Source of the DNA: Halorubrum salsamenti
Lineage (GTDB): Archaea > Halobacteriota > Halobacteria > Halobacteriales > Haloferacaceae
DNA: 64,000 nucleotides
Direction: 5' to 3'
Assembly (NCBI RefSeq): GCF_007671685.1
Contig: NZ_VCNL01000008.1
Span: forward strand, 1-64,000
Positions 42,990 through 51,883 of this stretch are shown here, piece by piece. Each line of letters starts with the position of its first letter. Within the stretch, counting starts at the first letter, position 1. The position numbers and the translations under genes are program-made. The notes beneath the pieces were generated by a model that was not told where the DNA came from, made no database searches, and worked only from the letters and a program-made list of their open reading frames with translations.

Positions 42990-43854
42990 GGCTGTGTTCC
43001 TCCACGAGGTCCGCTAAGTGGTCGAAATTCGGGATCTGGTCACAATCTTCGTCGAACTCCGAGACCGGCATTCCTTGCTTGAACGCGCGGGAAATTGCGG
43101 TCCGTTCGCGAATCCCTGGCTTCGGAATACTATCGATGGTGCGTCCCGAATCATCGAGGGCATCGAAGATCTCCGGGTCCACACGAGCGTACTCGGGGAC
43201 GAATGAACCGAACTCCCGGTTGAGATTTTCAACGAGAGTCCGATGCTCGTTGCGTTGTCCCATTGTTTCGCGAATCATATTCGGAGTGACTGCGAGGATA
43301 TCCAACCCGATATTCTGCCGGATTGGGGAGATCTGGCGTTCAATCATCTTATTGAGGCCGTTGATCGAGCCAGCACGCGGGATTAGCGGGATTATGACGC
43401 GCTGGACGGCGATGAGGGCGTTATCGGAGAGTTTCCCACGGCCGCCTGCGGCATCAATTATCACGTAGTCGTATCCGTTTTGTATGAGCGGATCGACAAC
43501 GTTCCGTCGAAGCTTCACGTCTGCGAACCGTTCGTCCTTCAGCCTCGTCTCGACGTTCTCGAGTTCGTTACTCGACGGGAGTAGGTGAACGCCGAAGTCC
43601 GTCTCGATAAGCAGGTCTTCGGGGTCCTCACCATCGATAAGGGCGTCACCGAGGTTCGCATCTCGGTCGTACGCATCGTCGTATCCCAACTGGGTCGTCA
43701 TGTGCCCGTCCTTATCCAGATCCAATAGTACCGTCTCATGGCCACGAGCAGCGAGTCGATCAGCGATGTTGAGCGCGATCGTGGATTTCCCTACCCCTCC
43801 CTTGAGCAACGAGACAGCTGCTCCGGGGAGCCCTTCAAACTCGTCAGCACTCAT
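42982..43854 (-). CDS. parA: ParA/Soj-type partition ATPase
   Basis: A 290-residue deviant-Walker ATPase. The Walker A motif LLKGGVGKST (residues 16-25) carries the signature Lys; then VLLDLDKDGHMTTQLGY (Walker A' and the switch Asp) and YVIIDAAGGRGKLSDNA (Walker B). It segregates plasmid copies by moving partition complexes over the nucleoid. It overlaps the acidic partner gene. Upstream lies an A/T-rich block of repeats that is the natural candidate for the partition site and for autoregulation. Confidence 0.92.
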   Translation of the reverse strand: MSADEFEGLPGAAVSLLKGGVGKSTIALNIADRLAARGHETVLLDLDKDGHMTTQLGYDDAYDRDANLGDALIDGEDPEDLLIETDFGVHLLPSSNELENVETRLKDERFADVKLRRNVVDPLIQNGYDYVIIDAAGGRGKLSDNALIAVQRVIIPLIPRAGSINGLNKMIERQISPIRQNIGLDILAVTPNMIRETMGQRNEHRTLVENLNREFGSFVPEYARVDPEIFDALDDSGRTIDSIPKPGIRERTAISRAFKQGMPVSEFDEDCDQIPNFDHLADLVEEHSHA

Positions 43855-43879
43855 AGCTCAGCACCCCCATAAGAAGAGG

Positions 43880-44240
43880 ATTTTGTACATTTTGTAGGTA
43901 ATGTACATTGGGTAGATGTTGAAGGTTGCGCGAGTTTTGTCGATAATGTAAGTTTCGCACTGGTCATACGCGGTTAGTGAAGCTCGTCCATCTTAATTCT
44001 GTGTCAGACAGATTGCGCACGCCATCTACACAATCTACATTTTGTACATTACGTAGATTGTTGGCACAATCTTAATTGGCATAATCACCGTCGACCCTAC
44101 GCAATCTACATAATTTAGATTATAAGCATTTCATACGTATTTATCGCAATCTTTGCCACCCACACGAACCAATTGAAGAAGTCCAATTTGCATTATCTAC
44201 ATTATCCACATTATGCAGATTGGCTATGAGATCTACATTC
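43880..44240. repeat. A+T-rich repeat cluster upstream of parA (candidate partition site or origin)
   Basis: Many degenerate copies of CAATCTACAT / TTGTACATT occur in both orientations. At 44031-44060 CAATCTAC and GTAGATTG form an inverted repeat around TTTTGTACAT. At 44103-44121 CAATCTACAT and TAGATT do the same. At 44192-44221 ATTATCTACATTATCCACAT runs into TATGCAGATTG. Near 43881-43915 TTGTACATTTTGTAGG and AATGTACATTGGGTAGATG recur. No gene lies within. This is the pattern of a centromere or iteron origin, right between parA and a divergent HTH gene. Confidence 0.75.
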
Positions 44241-44347
44241 TTCGGTTATTCAATTGAAAGTCCTGAGTGATAGAACTCAGACAGAGCAGTTCTACCCCGT
44301 ACTCTAGTAAGGCTTTTAACTGTTACCGGATTATTGGTAATCACCAG

Positions 44348-45022
44348 ATGTATGAGGTTCTCGACGACACCGCGGCGCAGGTCATCCTCACCATCGAGAG
44401 TGGTGACTCCATCCGCCGTGTCGCCCAACACCTCCACACGCCCTACGAGACAGTGAGACAGGCCGTCAATCGGCTGGAAGAGGCAGGCTACGTTTCCTAT
44501 GACGACGGCCTCACTGTAGTCGACGAGCGCGTATGCGACGCAGCGCTCGATCTCGTCGCTGCCAGCGCCGGCGTCAGTCCACCCTCCATCGAGGAAACGT
44601 ACGTCATCCCACAGTTCAGTGACTGGCCGTTCGCGTTCACGCGGATCGACGCCGTCTACGTGTGGACTCAGGGCGGCTACCAGGTCGGTCGCAAGCCCGA
44701 CGACTATCCACTGTTCCTCGCTGTTCGTGAGCAGGACGTCGACGCCTGGGAGGCGTTTTTCGAGTCGTTCGGCCTCCCCACTGCATTTGAGCGACAGCCG
44801 GGAGGCGAACTGGACGGACCGCTGCAAATCGTCCTCGAGCCACGCCCCTCACTCGACATTGAACACATCGAGGGGTACCCGGTGATCCCGAGAGACGAGA
44901 CGATCGAGTATATGTGCGAGAACTACGCCCAATTCCAGTCGGCACTGGCAATGCTCAACCGGATGTACGAAGACCTCGAACTCGGTATCACCGACAGGAA
45001 GACTGAGCGAGTGCAGTCATAA
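44348..45022 (+). CDS. Haloarchaeal HTH protein beside the partition locus
   Basis: A 224-residue protein. Residues 1-70 are a winged helix (MYEVLDDTAAQVILTIESGD, HTPYETVRQAVNRLEEAGYV). The remainder is an alpha/beta domain with WPFAFTRIDAVYVWTQGGYQ, then DDYPLFLAVREQDVDAWEAF. The whole architecture is familiar from haloarchaeal genomes as an HTH protein of unknown role. The ATG at 44348 follows the end of the repeat block. The second domain looks substrate- or nucleotide-binding rather than DNA-binding. Confidence 0.7.
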   Translation: MYEVLDDTAAQVILTIESGDSIRRVAQHLHTPYETVRQAVNRLEEAGYVSYDDGLTVVDERVCDAALDLVAASAGVSPPSIEETYVIPQFSDWPFAFTRIDAVYVWTQGGYQVGRKPDDYPLFLAVREQDVDAWEAFFESFGLPTAFERQPGGELDGPLQIVLEPRPSLDIEHIEGYPVIPRDETIEYMCENYAQFQSALAMLNRMYEDLELGITDRKTERVQS

Positions 45023-45087
45023 GTTTCGGCAATCGGAGTGGCACCCATCGAACTCCTACGGTTCACAGTGATTTCTAAGTCGGCCGT

Positions 45088-46272
45088 TCAGCCCCCAGAA
45101 GGGAACTGACCAATATCCTCGAACCGGACTGTCGGTCCCATCCAGTTCCCGTCTTCGTCGTAATGGAGGTTGACGTTCCAGCCGAGTTCCTGCCAGATCT
45201 CCGTGAGCGGGTTGCGTAGCGAGTCGGTGACGTCGGCCTCGGCCAGCGGGATTTCAGCCAGGTCGGTCGTGTACCGGTCCGTCCGCAATGGCTGCTGCAC
45301 CGCCGGTCCCGATATCCGGGTTTCGTATGCGATGGTCGCGCCCTTGGCGTCCAGCAGGCTGATAAAGCAGAACACGGTTCCGGTCACACCCATCTCCTTC
45401 AATGCGCGGATCCCGTCCTGCACCGCGATGCCCGCCTTGCAGTCCAGCGACTTGTCGGTGTCCCGGGCGTTATTCAACAGGAGACCGTCCTGCTCGTCCT
45501 CACGGAACACCCACGTATCCACCGCCTCGTACAACCCGTCTTTCTGCAGGTACGTGTAGGACTTGTACGGCTGTCCCATCCGTCCGCCCGCGTTCAGCTT
45601 CCCCTTCCCCACGGTCTCGGTGCCGGGATGGACGTTCAGCTTGCCCATCCGGGGAAGTCCGGGGAGACCGTCGGATTGTTGGACGTAGTTCCCGCTGAAA
45701 ACGCCGTTCGGAATCAGGTGGACGACCGCTGTCGGGCCTTCCTCCAAGTCGCTGGCCACGCCTTCCCGGTTGGAAATCAGGTCAAGGCGTTCGTCCCGTA
45801 GATCGATGATCTGGTCCAGATGGTCGTCGTTCCGCTTCGGGTTGAATCCGAAGTGCCGCTCCGCGAGGTCCGGTCGTTCATGACCGGTAATCCCGATGAT
45901 ATGCCGCCGGTGCAGGATTTTCAGATCCCATCCATACGCTTCTTCGATCTCTGCCTCCATATCCAGTTCCTGCTGTCCGGTGACGCGCTGGTTCGTCACG
46001 AACACCAGGAGGTCGAAGGACTCGCTCTGCGCCTCCTCGAGTTCCTCCACGCTTTCGGCGTCGTCGCGGAGCTTCCCTCTCCAGTTGTTGTCGACGCTGG
46101 CATGGCCGATTCCCTTTCGGCCGTTGATCTCGATGCGAGCATCCCAGCCGCCGTCGGTTCCGATCACACCGCTTTCGTGAACGTCGTAACCTTCGTTCCG
46201 CAGTACCTCGCCGGCGATCTTCTCGAAGGTTGTTCCGTCGACGGTGTCGACGGCCCACTCGAGTTTATCCAT
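45088..46272 (-). CDS. Mrr-like nuclease-fold protein (candidate defence nuclease)
   Basis: A 394-residue protein. The N-terminus has the Mrr-type PD-(D/E)XK shape: TFEKIAGEVLRNEGYDV, then GTDGGWDARIEING with the Asp. The usual QxK is replaced by GIGHASV followed by WRGKL, so the active Lys may have moved or be lost. A small alpha/beta extension with LLVFVTNQRVTG fits the Mrr fold. The C-terminal half (VVHLIPNGVFSG, GQPYKSYTYLQKDGLYEAV) resembles the region after AlbA/Schlafen-type ATP-binding domains, faintly. It is divergent, 126 bp apart, from the HEPN pair. Confidence 0.6.
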   Translation of the reverse strand: MDKLEWAVDTVDGTTFEKIAGEVLRNEGYDVHESGVIGTDGGWDARIEINGRKGIGHASVDNNWRGKLRDDAESVEELEEAQSESFDLLVFVTNQRVTGQQELDMEAEIEEAYGWDLKILHRRHIIGITGHERPDLAERHFGFNPKRNDDHLDQIIDLRDERLDLISNREGVASDLEEGPTAVVHLIPNGVFSGNYVQQSDGLPGLPRMGKLNVHPGTETVGKGKLNAGGRMGQPYKSYTYLQKDGLYEAVDTWVFREDEQDGLLLNNARDTDKSLDCKAGIAVQDGIRALKEMGVTGTVFCFISLLDAKGATIAYETRISGPAVQQPLRTDRYTTDLAEIPLAEADVTDSLRNPLTEIWQELGWNVNLHYDEDGNWMGPTVRFEDIGQFPSGG

Positions 46273-46398
46273 GCCCTGTTTTCACTGCGGTTGATAAATA
46301 ACCGTTTGCTCAACCAGCACCGCTGTTTTAGAGGAAGATGATTGTATTCTTCGCTATCACTTAACTAGCAGGAGGTCCGAGGTTCGGTCATTCAACGG

Positions 46399-46944
46399 AT
46401 GACCGGGGAAGACGACAAGTTCACGGAGTGGATTGACGAGTTCCACGAGAAGGACCGAGAACATCAGATTGAGCGGATGGAGTGGATCGATAAACACCAC
46501 CCAAACACGGATGGGTACCGGGCCTTTCACGGCGGCTTCTCATCCTCCAATCTCTACGAAGAAGCACAGCAGGCCTACCTCTTCGGCCTGTTCCAAACCA
46601 GTATGATCAGCGCTCTCTCAGTGGTCGAACAGGAACTGATCGGCATCCTATATGGGGCGGGAGATGACGAGATCAAGGAGAAGGGTGCTGCCGCAGCGAT
46701 CGACGAAGCCGCATCGCGCCACCTCATAACACCGGAACAGAAACAGGTCCTACATCGGGTGCGGAAGGTCCGGAACCCGACTGCCCATTTCCGTCTGGGC
46801 GTGGACGATGATTCACTGGAGGCTCGCGCAATCAACCAAGATACCGCGCCATTCGATTTGATGAAGGAAGAGGCCCAGACAGCTTTGAAGGCCATGTTCA
46901 GTGTGATCGGGAACGGCGATGAGGGACTGAATGGATATCTCTGA
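46399..46944 (+). CDS. HEPN-domain protein, first gene of a double-HEPN operon
   Basis: A 181-residue, mostly alpha-helical protein. Around residues 120-132 it carries VRKVRNPTAHFRLG, the RN-x3-H (Rx4-6H) motif of HEPN ribonucleases. Helix pairs before it (AYLFGLFQTSMISALSVVEQ) form the rest of the four-helix fold, as in DUF4145-like proteins. It overlaps the next gene by 14 bases, so the two are co-translated. RNase activity is expected from the motif but not shown. Confidence 0.75.
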   Translation: MTGEDDKFTEWIDEFHEKDREHQIERMEWIDKHHPNTDGYRAFHGGFSSSNLYEEAQQAYLFGLFQTSMISALSVVEQELIGILYGAGDDEIKEKGAAAAIDEAASRHLITPEQKQVLHRVRKVRNPTAHFRLGVDDDSLEARAINQDTAPFDLMKEEAQTALKAMFSVIGNGDEGLNGYL

Positions 46945-48301
46945 CTTCGCCGATGTGGCGGATTCTGACGACCAGCTTGAGGAACTGGTGCACGACCTGC
47001 TCGACGCGACTGCGGACATCCTCGTCGACGTCGACCTGCCGCGGACGCAGGTTTCCGAACTACAGGGAACGGGCGGCGAAGCCAAGCACGTCCGGATCGA
47101 ACGCCCCAGCCTCGGCCCGGTTGTTCGAGACGTTGAGTGGTTAGACGACGTTGATGAAGCCATCGACTTTGCGGACCATCTTAGCGAGGAGTACGACTAT
47201 TCCATCGACCAGCATTACCTGACTAACCTGTTCAAAGACTCGTTCGGCCGAGCCGGACAGCACCTCGATTCGTACCAGGAGCAAGAAGACCGGATAACCA
47301 AGAACATCATCGCAGACGTCCACGGCCAGGGGAAGGCTGAGCTGATCGCCCCCTTGGAAGGATTGGACATCGAAACCGACCGGGTGCGCATTCGGGACGG
47401 GGTCGAGGTCCGCGACTACGAGGACGGCGTGGTCCTGGGCGAGGACTCCCTCCCACTTGTGTCCGATACGTTCGGCGGCCGGCACCGTGTGTACAACGAC
47501 TCCTACCTCCGCATTGAGTTCACAGAGAATGACTTACTGGCAAAGGTGCCGATGCAGGCGATCAACCTATACACGTTAGCGATCAGCCTATCGCTCGGCG
47601 GGTTGGTGCGCGACCTTCGTACCTACATCAGTCCTGTAACGTACAGCATGCACAAGTGGGGGCGGAAGATGTCATCCGGCCAGCCCACCGGGTTCGGAGT
47701 TGAAATCACCGAGAAGAACGGTCCGCAGATACAGGCCACCTTGGACCTGCTGGAACCGTACTTCGAGTTGTCCTCGGAACCGTACGAGACGCCGTACGCA
47801 GCCTTCTACAATTTCAGTGGTCCAGGAAACCTCGCTATCAGCCACTACGGCAGGGCGATCAACACGTGGAGCATCCCGGATAACACGGTCACGTTCACGA
47901 TTCTCGGCCTAGAATCACTGTTCATTCAGCACACCGCTGGCGAAACCCCGAGCAGAGACGTACCACGATACGCCGGTTTTCTCATCGGGAACGCCGTAGA
48001 CATGTTCGACCCGATCACCGTCGCCGACTACATCAGCAGCGGTTACGAACTCCGGAACCAGTGGGCTCACGGCGGGAAGCCCGACCGTGAACCAAGCGAA
48101 CTGGAGGCGTGGTTGTGGGCGATTCTCCGCGCCGCGATATACGTCTTCTACTGGCTCGACACCTACACGTCACTGCTTGACCAAGGACTTCCGCTGGGTG
48201 ACGCATTGATCGACGGAGAAACCAGAGAGTCGGTGAAAGCGGAGCTGGACACGTTCGATGTCACAGAGTACATGGAAGTCGAGTATCTGAAAGCCGACTG
48301 A
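46931..48301 (+). CDS. Larger HEPN-domain protein, second gene of the operon
   Basis: A 456-residue protein. The first 230 residues show no known domain. The C-terminal part has YELRNQWAHGGKPDRE (residues about 372-385, again RN-x3-H), with flanking helices (TFTILGLESLFIQHTAG and LWAILRAAIYVFYWLDTY). This resembles ApeA/Apea-type HEPN effectors, in which a large N-terminal sensor precedes the RNase. It overlaps the smaller HEPN gene. The two RN-x3-H proteins might form a heterodimeric RNase; that is inference. Confidence 0.7.
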   Translation: MDISDFADVADSDDQLEELVHDLLDATADILVDVDLPRTQVSELQGTGGEAKHVRIERPSLGPVVRDVEWLDDVDEAIDFADHLSEEYDYSIDQHYLTNLFKDSFGRAGQHLDSYQEQEDRITKNIIADVHGQGKAELIAPLEGLDIETDRVRIRDGVEVRDYEDGVVLGEDSLPLVSDTFGGRHRVYNDSYLRIEFTENDLLAKVPMQAINLYTLAISLSLGGLVRDLRTYISPVTYSMHKWGRKMSSGQPTGFGVEITEKNGPQIQATLDLLEPYFELSSEPYETPYAAFYNFSGPGNLAISHYGRAINTWSIPDNTVTFTILGLESLFIQHTAGETPSRDVPRYAGFLIGNAVDMFDPITVADYISSGYELRNQWAHGGKPDREPSELEAWLWAILRAAIYVFYWLDTYTSLLDQGLPLGDALIDGETRESVKAELDTFDVTEYMEVEYLKAD

Positions 48302-48319
48302 CGACGAATAATCGCTGGT

Positions 48320-48794
48320 CTACAGTTCGTTCGGCAGGAGGGCAGTGATTGACGCCTTGAACGCTTGCTCATCGTCGACGGCTCCGCGCACCACGAGGCC
48401 GTCAGATCCGTACTCGGCCAGTAACTGCGGCATGCGCCGCACACCGATATCTCTCCTTCTTCGGCGTGCACGGTCGCGGCTACGACCTGATCCACACCGT
48501 CCGCAACGCCATGAACACGACCAACTCGACCGTCGCTAATACGCGGATGTCCGTTGCTGAATGTCGTTCCCGTTCAGTACGGGCACCGTGCTCGTGGAAG
48601 AACTTATCAATACGATCAGTAAGGGAATCCGCATTCTCTCCATCGACGTGAACGACCAACGTCGGATGCTCCGCGTCGCTATTTTCAATGACGAGGGAGA
48701 CATCTTTGAACTAGTCCGGCTGTCTGTACGCCTAAAACTCATCGGCGACTTGGTCGGCTAGGTCGTCAAGCACCTCGATCGGTTCCTTTGTCAT
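48320..48794 (-). pseudogene. Decayed gene with two in-frame amber codons
   Basis: From an ATG at 48794 the frame reads MTKEPIEVLDDLADQVADEF, stop TAG, AYRQPD, stop TAG, then FKDVSLVIENSDAEHPTLVV and IDKFFHEHGARTERERHSAT to a TAG at 48480. A further coherent piece in another frame (MPQLLAEYGSDGLVVRGAVD, ending NEL at 48320) looks like its continuation after a frameshift. Codon use in these frames is haloarchaeal, so it was once a gene. I do not recognise the family. It follows the HEPN pair tail to tail. Confidence 0.55.
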
Positions 48795-48950
48795 AGATTG
48801 AAGTTCGGCCTTGGAAGGTTGTGCCATCGCGAACGGGCGGAGAAAGCGTGAATTGCCTTTCAGAACCACCTCCATCAAACCAGCTCGAATGGAGCTTTCT
48901 CACACCGATGATTTACCGAGGAGAAGACCGAGCCACAGAAGTACAGCGGG

Positions 48951-49385
48951 TTAGAGCGCTCGCGGGTCGCTATCGATGATCCTCGCAAACGCGACGTTCT
49001 CCTGAACTTGTTCGATTTCGACTGTTGGCTCGTCGCCGGGTTGAGCGCCAGGAACGATCACGACGTACCCACGTTCGACTTTCGCAATACCGTCGCCCTG
49101 ATCGCCGACTGTCTCAATGGTCACATCACGTACTTCGCCTTCCTCAACGGGGGGTCCAGAGGGAGAATGGCCCGCAGTCTCCCGAGAGGGGGTTCTCCGT
49201 GACTCCCGTTGTACTGACGACTCCGTCGAGTCAGGAGATTCCAGAATCGCTACGCGATACGTCTCGTCAGCCGACAACGCTTCAGAACCGACTTCTCTGG
49301 AAGGAACCTCTACTATGTATGTCCCATCTTGTTCTTCGATTGGAGCACTGAACAGAGAGCGAAGGGAGTTGGGGATTTCAATCAT
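48951..49385 (-). CDS. TRAM-domain protein
   Basis: A 144-residue protein. The N-terminal half is a variable haloarchaeal region; residues 80-140 form a TRAM OB-fold (EEGEVRDVTIETVGDQGDGI, VVIVPGAQPGDEPTVEIEQV). TRAM proteins bind structured RNA and can act as RNA chaperones. It is a stand-alone gene, 74 bp downstream of the cytidine-deaminase-like gene on the same strand, so it may belong to the end of that operon. Confidence 0.8.
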   Translation of the reverse strand: MIEIPNSLRSLFSAPIEEQDGTYIVEVPSREVGSEALSADETYRVAILESPDSTESSVQRESRRTPSRETAGHSPSGPPVEEGEVRDVTIETVGDQGDGIAKVERGYVVIVPGAQPGDEPTVEIEQVQENVAFARIIDSDPRAL

Positions 49386-49459
49386 TTCTAACTATATGAA
49401 CACACGGTGATAATTAGCTTCTGTGATGACCACCGACTTCTGGTCCAGATCGGGAGACA

Positions 49460-49921
49460 TTAGGGAAGTAAATCAGCGAGAGCGGTCTCTTCGACCTGCT
49501 CACCGTCAGTAATGTGTATGATCACTTCATCTTCAGATGAATAATCTCTGAGAACCTGAAGACAGCGTCCACAGGGGGGCGACAACTCGTCACTCGCGAC
49601 TGCGACATCTACAATTTGTTGCTTAGTGCTGTCAAACCCTTTCCAAACTGCAAGTTCGAGAGGATGTACATCATGAGACATCCCTTTCGTTAGTCGAGTT
49701 CCAGCCCAGACGGAACCATCCTCAGTTCGGACTGCTACCCCAACATCTGACTCATCTTTGGCCTCAAACGCTTTTTCCCGCAGAGACTCCCAGCGTGTTT
49801 CTTCATCTTGTTCATCCCCACTTGAAGGGATACCGAGCTGATCAGGGGTTAGTCGTCGTATTTTAGTCGGTGTACGGTGGGTGTTTCTAATTCCCAGCTG
49901 TGTTTGGGTGTGCTCAGTCAT
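49460..49921 (-). CDS. Cytidine-deaminase-like protein, last gene of the candidate defence operon
   Basis: A 153-residue protein of the cytidine deaminase superfamily. The zinc half-site SPPCGRCLQVLRDY (PCxxC) is intact. The other half reads DVHPLELAVWKGF: His and Glu are separated by two residues (HxxE) where the family has HxE or CxE. It could be a real variant or alter the active site. It overlaps the upstream 202-residue gene by 8 bases. Within an operon holding a methyltransferase and helicase, it may act on free nucleotides or DNA during defence. Confidence 0.7.
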   Translation of the reverse strand: MTEHTQTQLGIRNTHRTPTKIRRLTPDQLGIPSSGDEQDEETRWESLREKAFEAKDESDVGVAVRTEDGSVWAGTRLTKGMSHDVHPLELAVWKGFDSTKQQIVDVAVASDELSPPCGRCLQVLRDYSSEDEVIIHITDGEQVEETALADLLP

Positions 49922-50522
49922 AGGTGACGAATGACTCCTCCGTTATTTCTGAATCACTAGTTCTGTACAAGTGGGAGAAAGCTTCTCCACCAAACTCGTA
50001 GCCAAATTCCTCAATGAATGTCTCAACAAGAGTATAAGCAGAAGGATCGTCCACCTCAAATCCATAGTCGCGGAACAGATACGCAGACAAAGATTCTGCG
50101 GGAATTTGATTGTCATCACAAAGATGGTGTCGGGCAAGCTGCCAATGACGATCTTCAATTCCCCATTTCGAATTATGTCCTCCTTCCTCAACTTCGGCTA
50201 TTTGCATAAGTGGGGCAGTTGATCGAAGGGAGGAAGGAGCATATGTACCGGCGACGTTCTTATTATACCAGAGAGAACTCAGCGACGGATTTGTTGATTG
50301 ATTGAAGGGGACAAAATAGGGCTTGGCCGAATCATCCTCCCCGACACGGAGGTAATCGTCGAAAAATTCGTTATAGGGAAAGGAGAGTCCAGTGTTCCGA
50401 TTATCGAGTCCGGATTGTTGCTGGAGACAAAGATATCCAGGAAACATCCGGTGGATAGGGGCATCGATTAACCGGTGGAGACAATCTCGTACGACTTCAG
50501 GTTTCAGGACGTATCTCGTCAT
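49914..50522 (-). CDS. Unknown protein between methyltransferase and deaminase genes
   Basis: A 202-residue soluble protein that I do not recognise. It contains DCLHRLIDAPIHRMFPGYLC near the start, an aromatic/Pro-rich centre (SSLWYNKNVAGTYAPSSLRS) and an acidic end. Both ends overlap neighbours (4 bases with the methyltransferase, 8 with the deaminase-like gene), so it is clearly part of the operon. In restriction-modification contexts this position is often taken by the endonuclease, but I see no nuclease motif. Confidence 0.6.
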   Translation of the reverse strand: MTRYVLKPEVVRDCLHRLIDAPIHRMFPGYLCLQQQSGLDNRNTGLSFPYNEFFDDYLRVGEDDSAKPYFVPFNQSTNPSLSSLWYNKNVAGTYAPSSLRSTAPLMQIAEVEEGGHNSKWGIEDRHWQLARHHLCDDNQIPAESLSAYLFRDYGFEVDDPSAYTLVETFIEEFGYEFGGEAFSHLYRTSDSEITEESFVTYD

Positions 50523-51883
50523 TTGTATGTGGACAGTGCTTGGTCCTGTTGGAAGTTGGAAGTATCTAAGTCTGTCCCAAACCCATTATATCCGAGACTG
50601 TTCGCCACTTGGATGGTGGTTCCAGAGCCAGCAAATGGGTCAAAGACAGTTCCCCTAGTCCAATCAGGATCCTCACACTCACAGCTGGTCCACCCGACAG
50701 TAGTCCACTCAGGGAAAGTGAATTCACGGAAGTAACCACCTAGAATTTCTTTTGCCTTCTTAGCACGACGCTGAACATCTTCATCGTTTGCTCCAGCACC
50801 AACTTGGAATTCCTCTGCTTTCCCCACGTCAGAAATCCCGACGGCCTGAATGGCTCGGATATGGTCCTCTGTCAACTCGTCGTGATTATGGTAAATTTCC
50901 AATGCCCGCTCTGCCTGCGGACGATCCGTATTGAGCTCTGTTAATCCTCGCTTCGTATCCCGACGTCTAGGCTCATTACACTCGGAACAGATTGAAGGGG
51001 GACATGCAAGCGTGATTGCCCTCCGCACTAGGTCTCGTGGGAACGGAGCAAGGTGATCTCCAGTATTCCGATCATGAGAGATGCGCCATACGTCTCCCGG
51101 GTTCGATCCATTTCCGTATAACTCTGAGTAGCCGTGCAAGTCGTAGAAATAATTATCTTTGTCTTGGACTAGATGGAATATTGGCTCATGCCGTGGAACA
51201 AGCCGGTCTTGGGCTGAAGACGGGATTCCATTATCCTTAGCCCACTGAATTTCGTTCCGGATAGTCCATCCCGCCTCTTGAGCAGCTCTTGCAAACCGAC
51301 CAGGGATTCCCTGAAGGCTTTTATTATGGTATGTGTCGCCGATGTTAAGGAACACAGACCCAGTAGGCCGAAGAAACACTTTCCAGTGCTCTAGTGCATC
51401 GATCAGGTTCTCGATATAGGTATCCGGATCAGGCTCCTGTCCCAGCTGGTCTTCGGTCCCATAGTCCCTCTTTTGCCAATAAGGGGGAGAGGTGACGATG
51501 AGATCTACTGAATTCTTACAGAGATCGATCGCATTCTCTTGGTTTTCACTGCCACCGTCTTTGGGATGGATTTTCGCTGCGTCGGCCTCAACGACATTCC
51601 ACCAAGGCTCAGTATCAGCGGGGAATTCCCCTTGTCCTTCTTTCAGTTTCTCCAAGTCAGGAGCAGGGTGATCGAAGTACTCCTCTAGATCACCGACTAG
51701 ATTGACCGCAGCTTTCGGGTTGTCAAGGAGGTAATCATATAGGTCATCAATATTACGAGCCTCCCCGACTTCGTCCACGAAGTCCGTAAGAGAGGTAGAA
51801 TTGTTTTGATGACTGATGTGCTGAGCTATAATTTCTATTACACCTCGAACTTCCTCGTCAACCTCAGATAGATTCTCATCCAT
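50519..51883 (-). CDS. Beta-class DNA methyltransferase, N4-cytosine type
   Basis: A 454-residue modification enzyme. Motif IV is LIVTSPPYWQKRDYG (about residue 126-140); TSPPYW is typical of N4-methylcytosine enzymes. Motif I, TVFDPFAGSGTTIQV, follows near residue 410, so the order is the permuted beta class. Between them lie a target-recognition region and a Cys pair (CPPSICSECNEP) that may bind zinc. An N-terminal helical extension of about 100 residues precedes the enzyme. It would mark DNA against a paired restriction activity. The stop overlaps the 202-residue gene. Confidence 0.88.
   Translation of the reverse strand: MDENLSEVDEEVRGVIEIIAQHISHQNNSTSLTDFVDEVGEARNIDDLYDYLLDNPKAAVNLVGDLEEYFDHPAPDLEKLKEGQGEFPADTEPWWNVVEADAAKIHPKDGGSENQENAIDLCKNSVDLIVTSPPYWQKRDYGTEDQLGQEPDPDTYIENLIDALEHWKVFLRPTGSVFLNIGDTYHNKSLQGIPGRFARAAQEAGWTIRNEIQWAKDNGIPSSAQDRLVPRHEPIFHLVQDKDNYFYDLHGYSELYGNGSNPGDVWRISHDRNTGDHLAPFPRDLVRRAITLACPPSICSECNEPRRRDTKRGLTELNTDRPQAERALEIYHNHDELTEDHIRAIQAVGISDVGKAEEFQVGAGANDEDVQRRAKKAKEILGGYFREFTFPEWTTVGWTSCECEDPDWTRGTVFDPFAGSGTTIQVANSLGYNGFGTDLDTSNFQQDQALSTYK

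Noticed and set aside
43880-44240. Repeat block considered as a CRISPR array
   Set aside because: Repeats are short, degenerate and in both orientations, without regular spacers; no cas genes are present.
44348-45022. HTH protein considered as a plasmid RepH-type initiator
   Set aside because: It is too short and its second domain does not resemble a replication initiator; it looks like a widespread haloarchaeal HTH protein.
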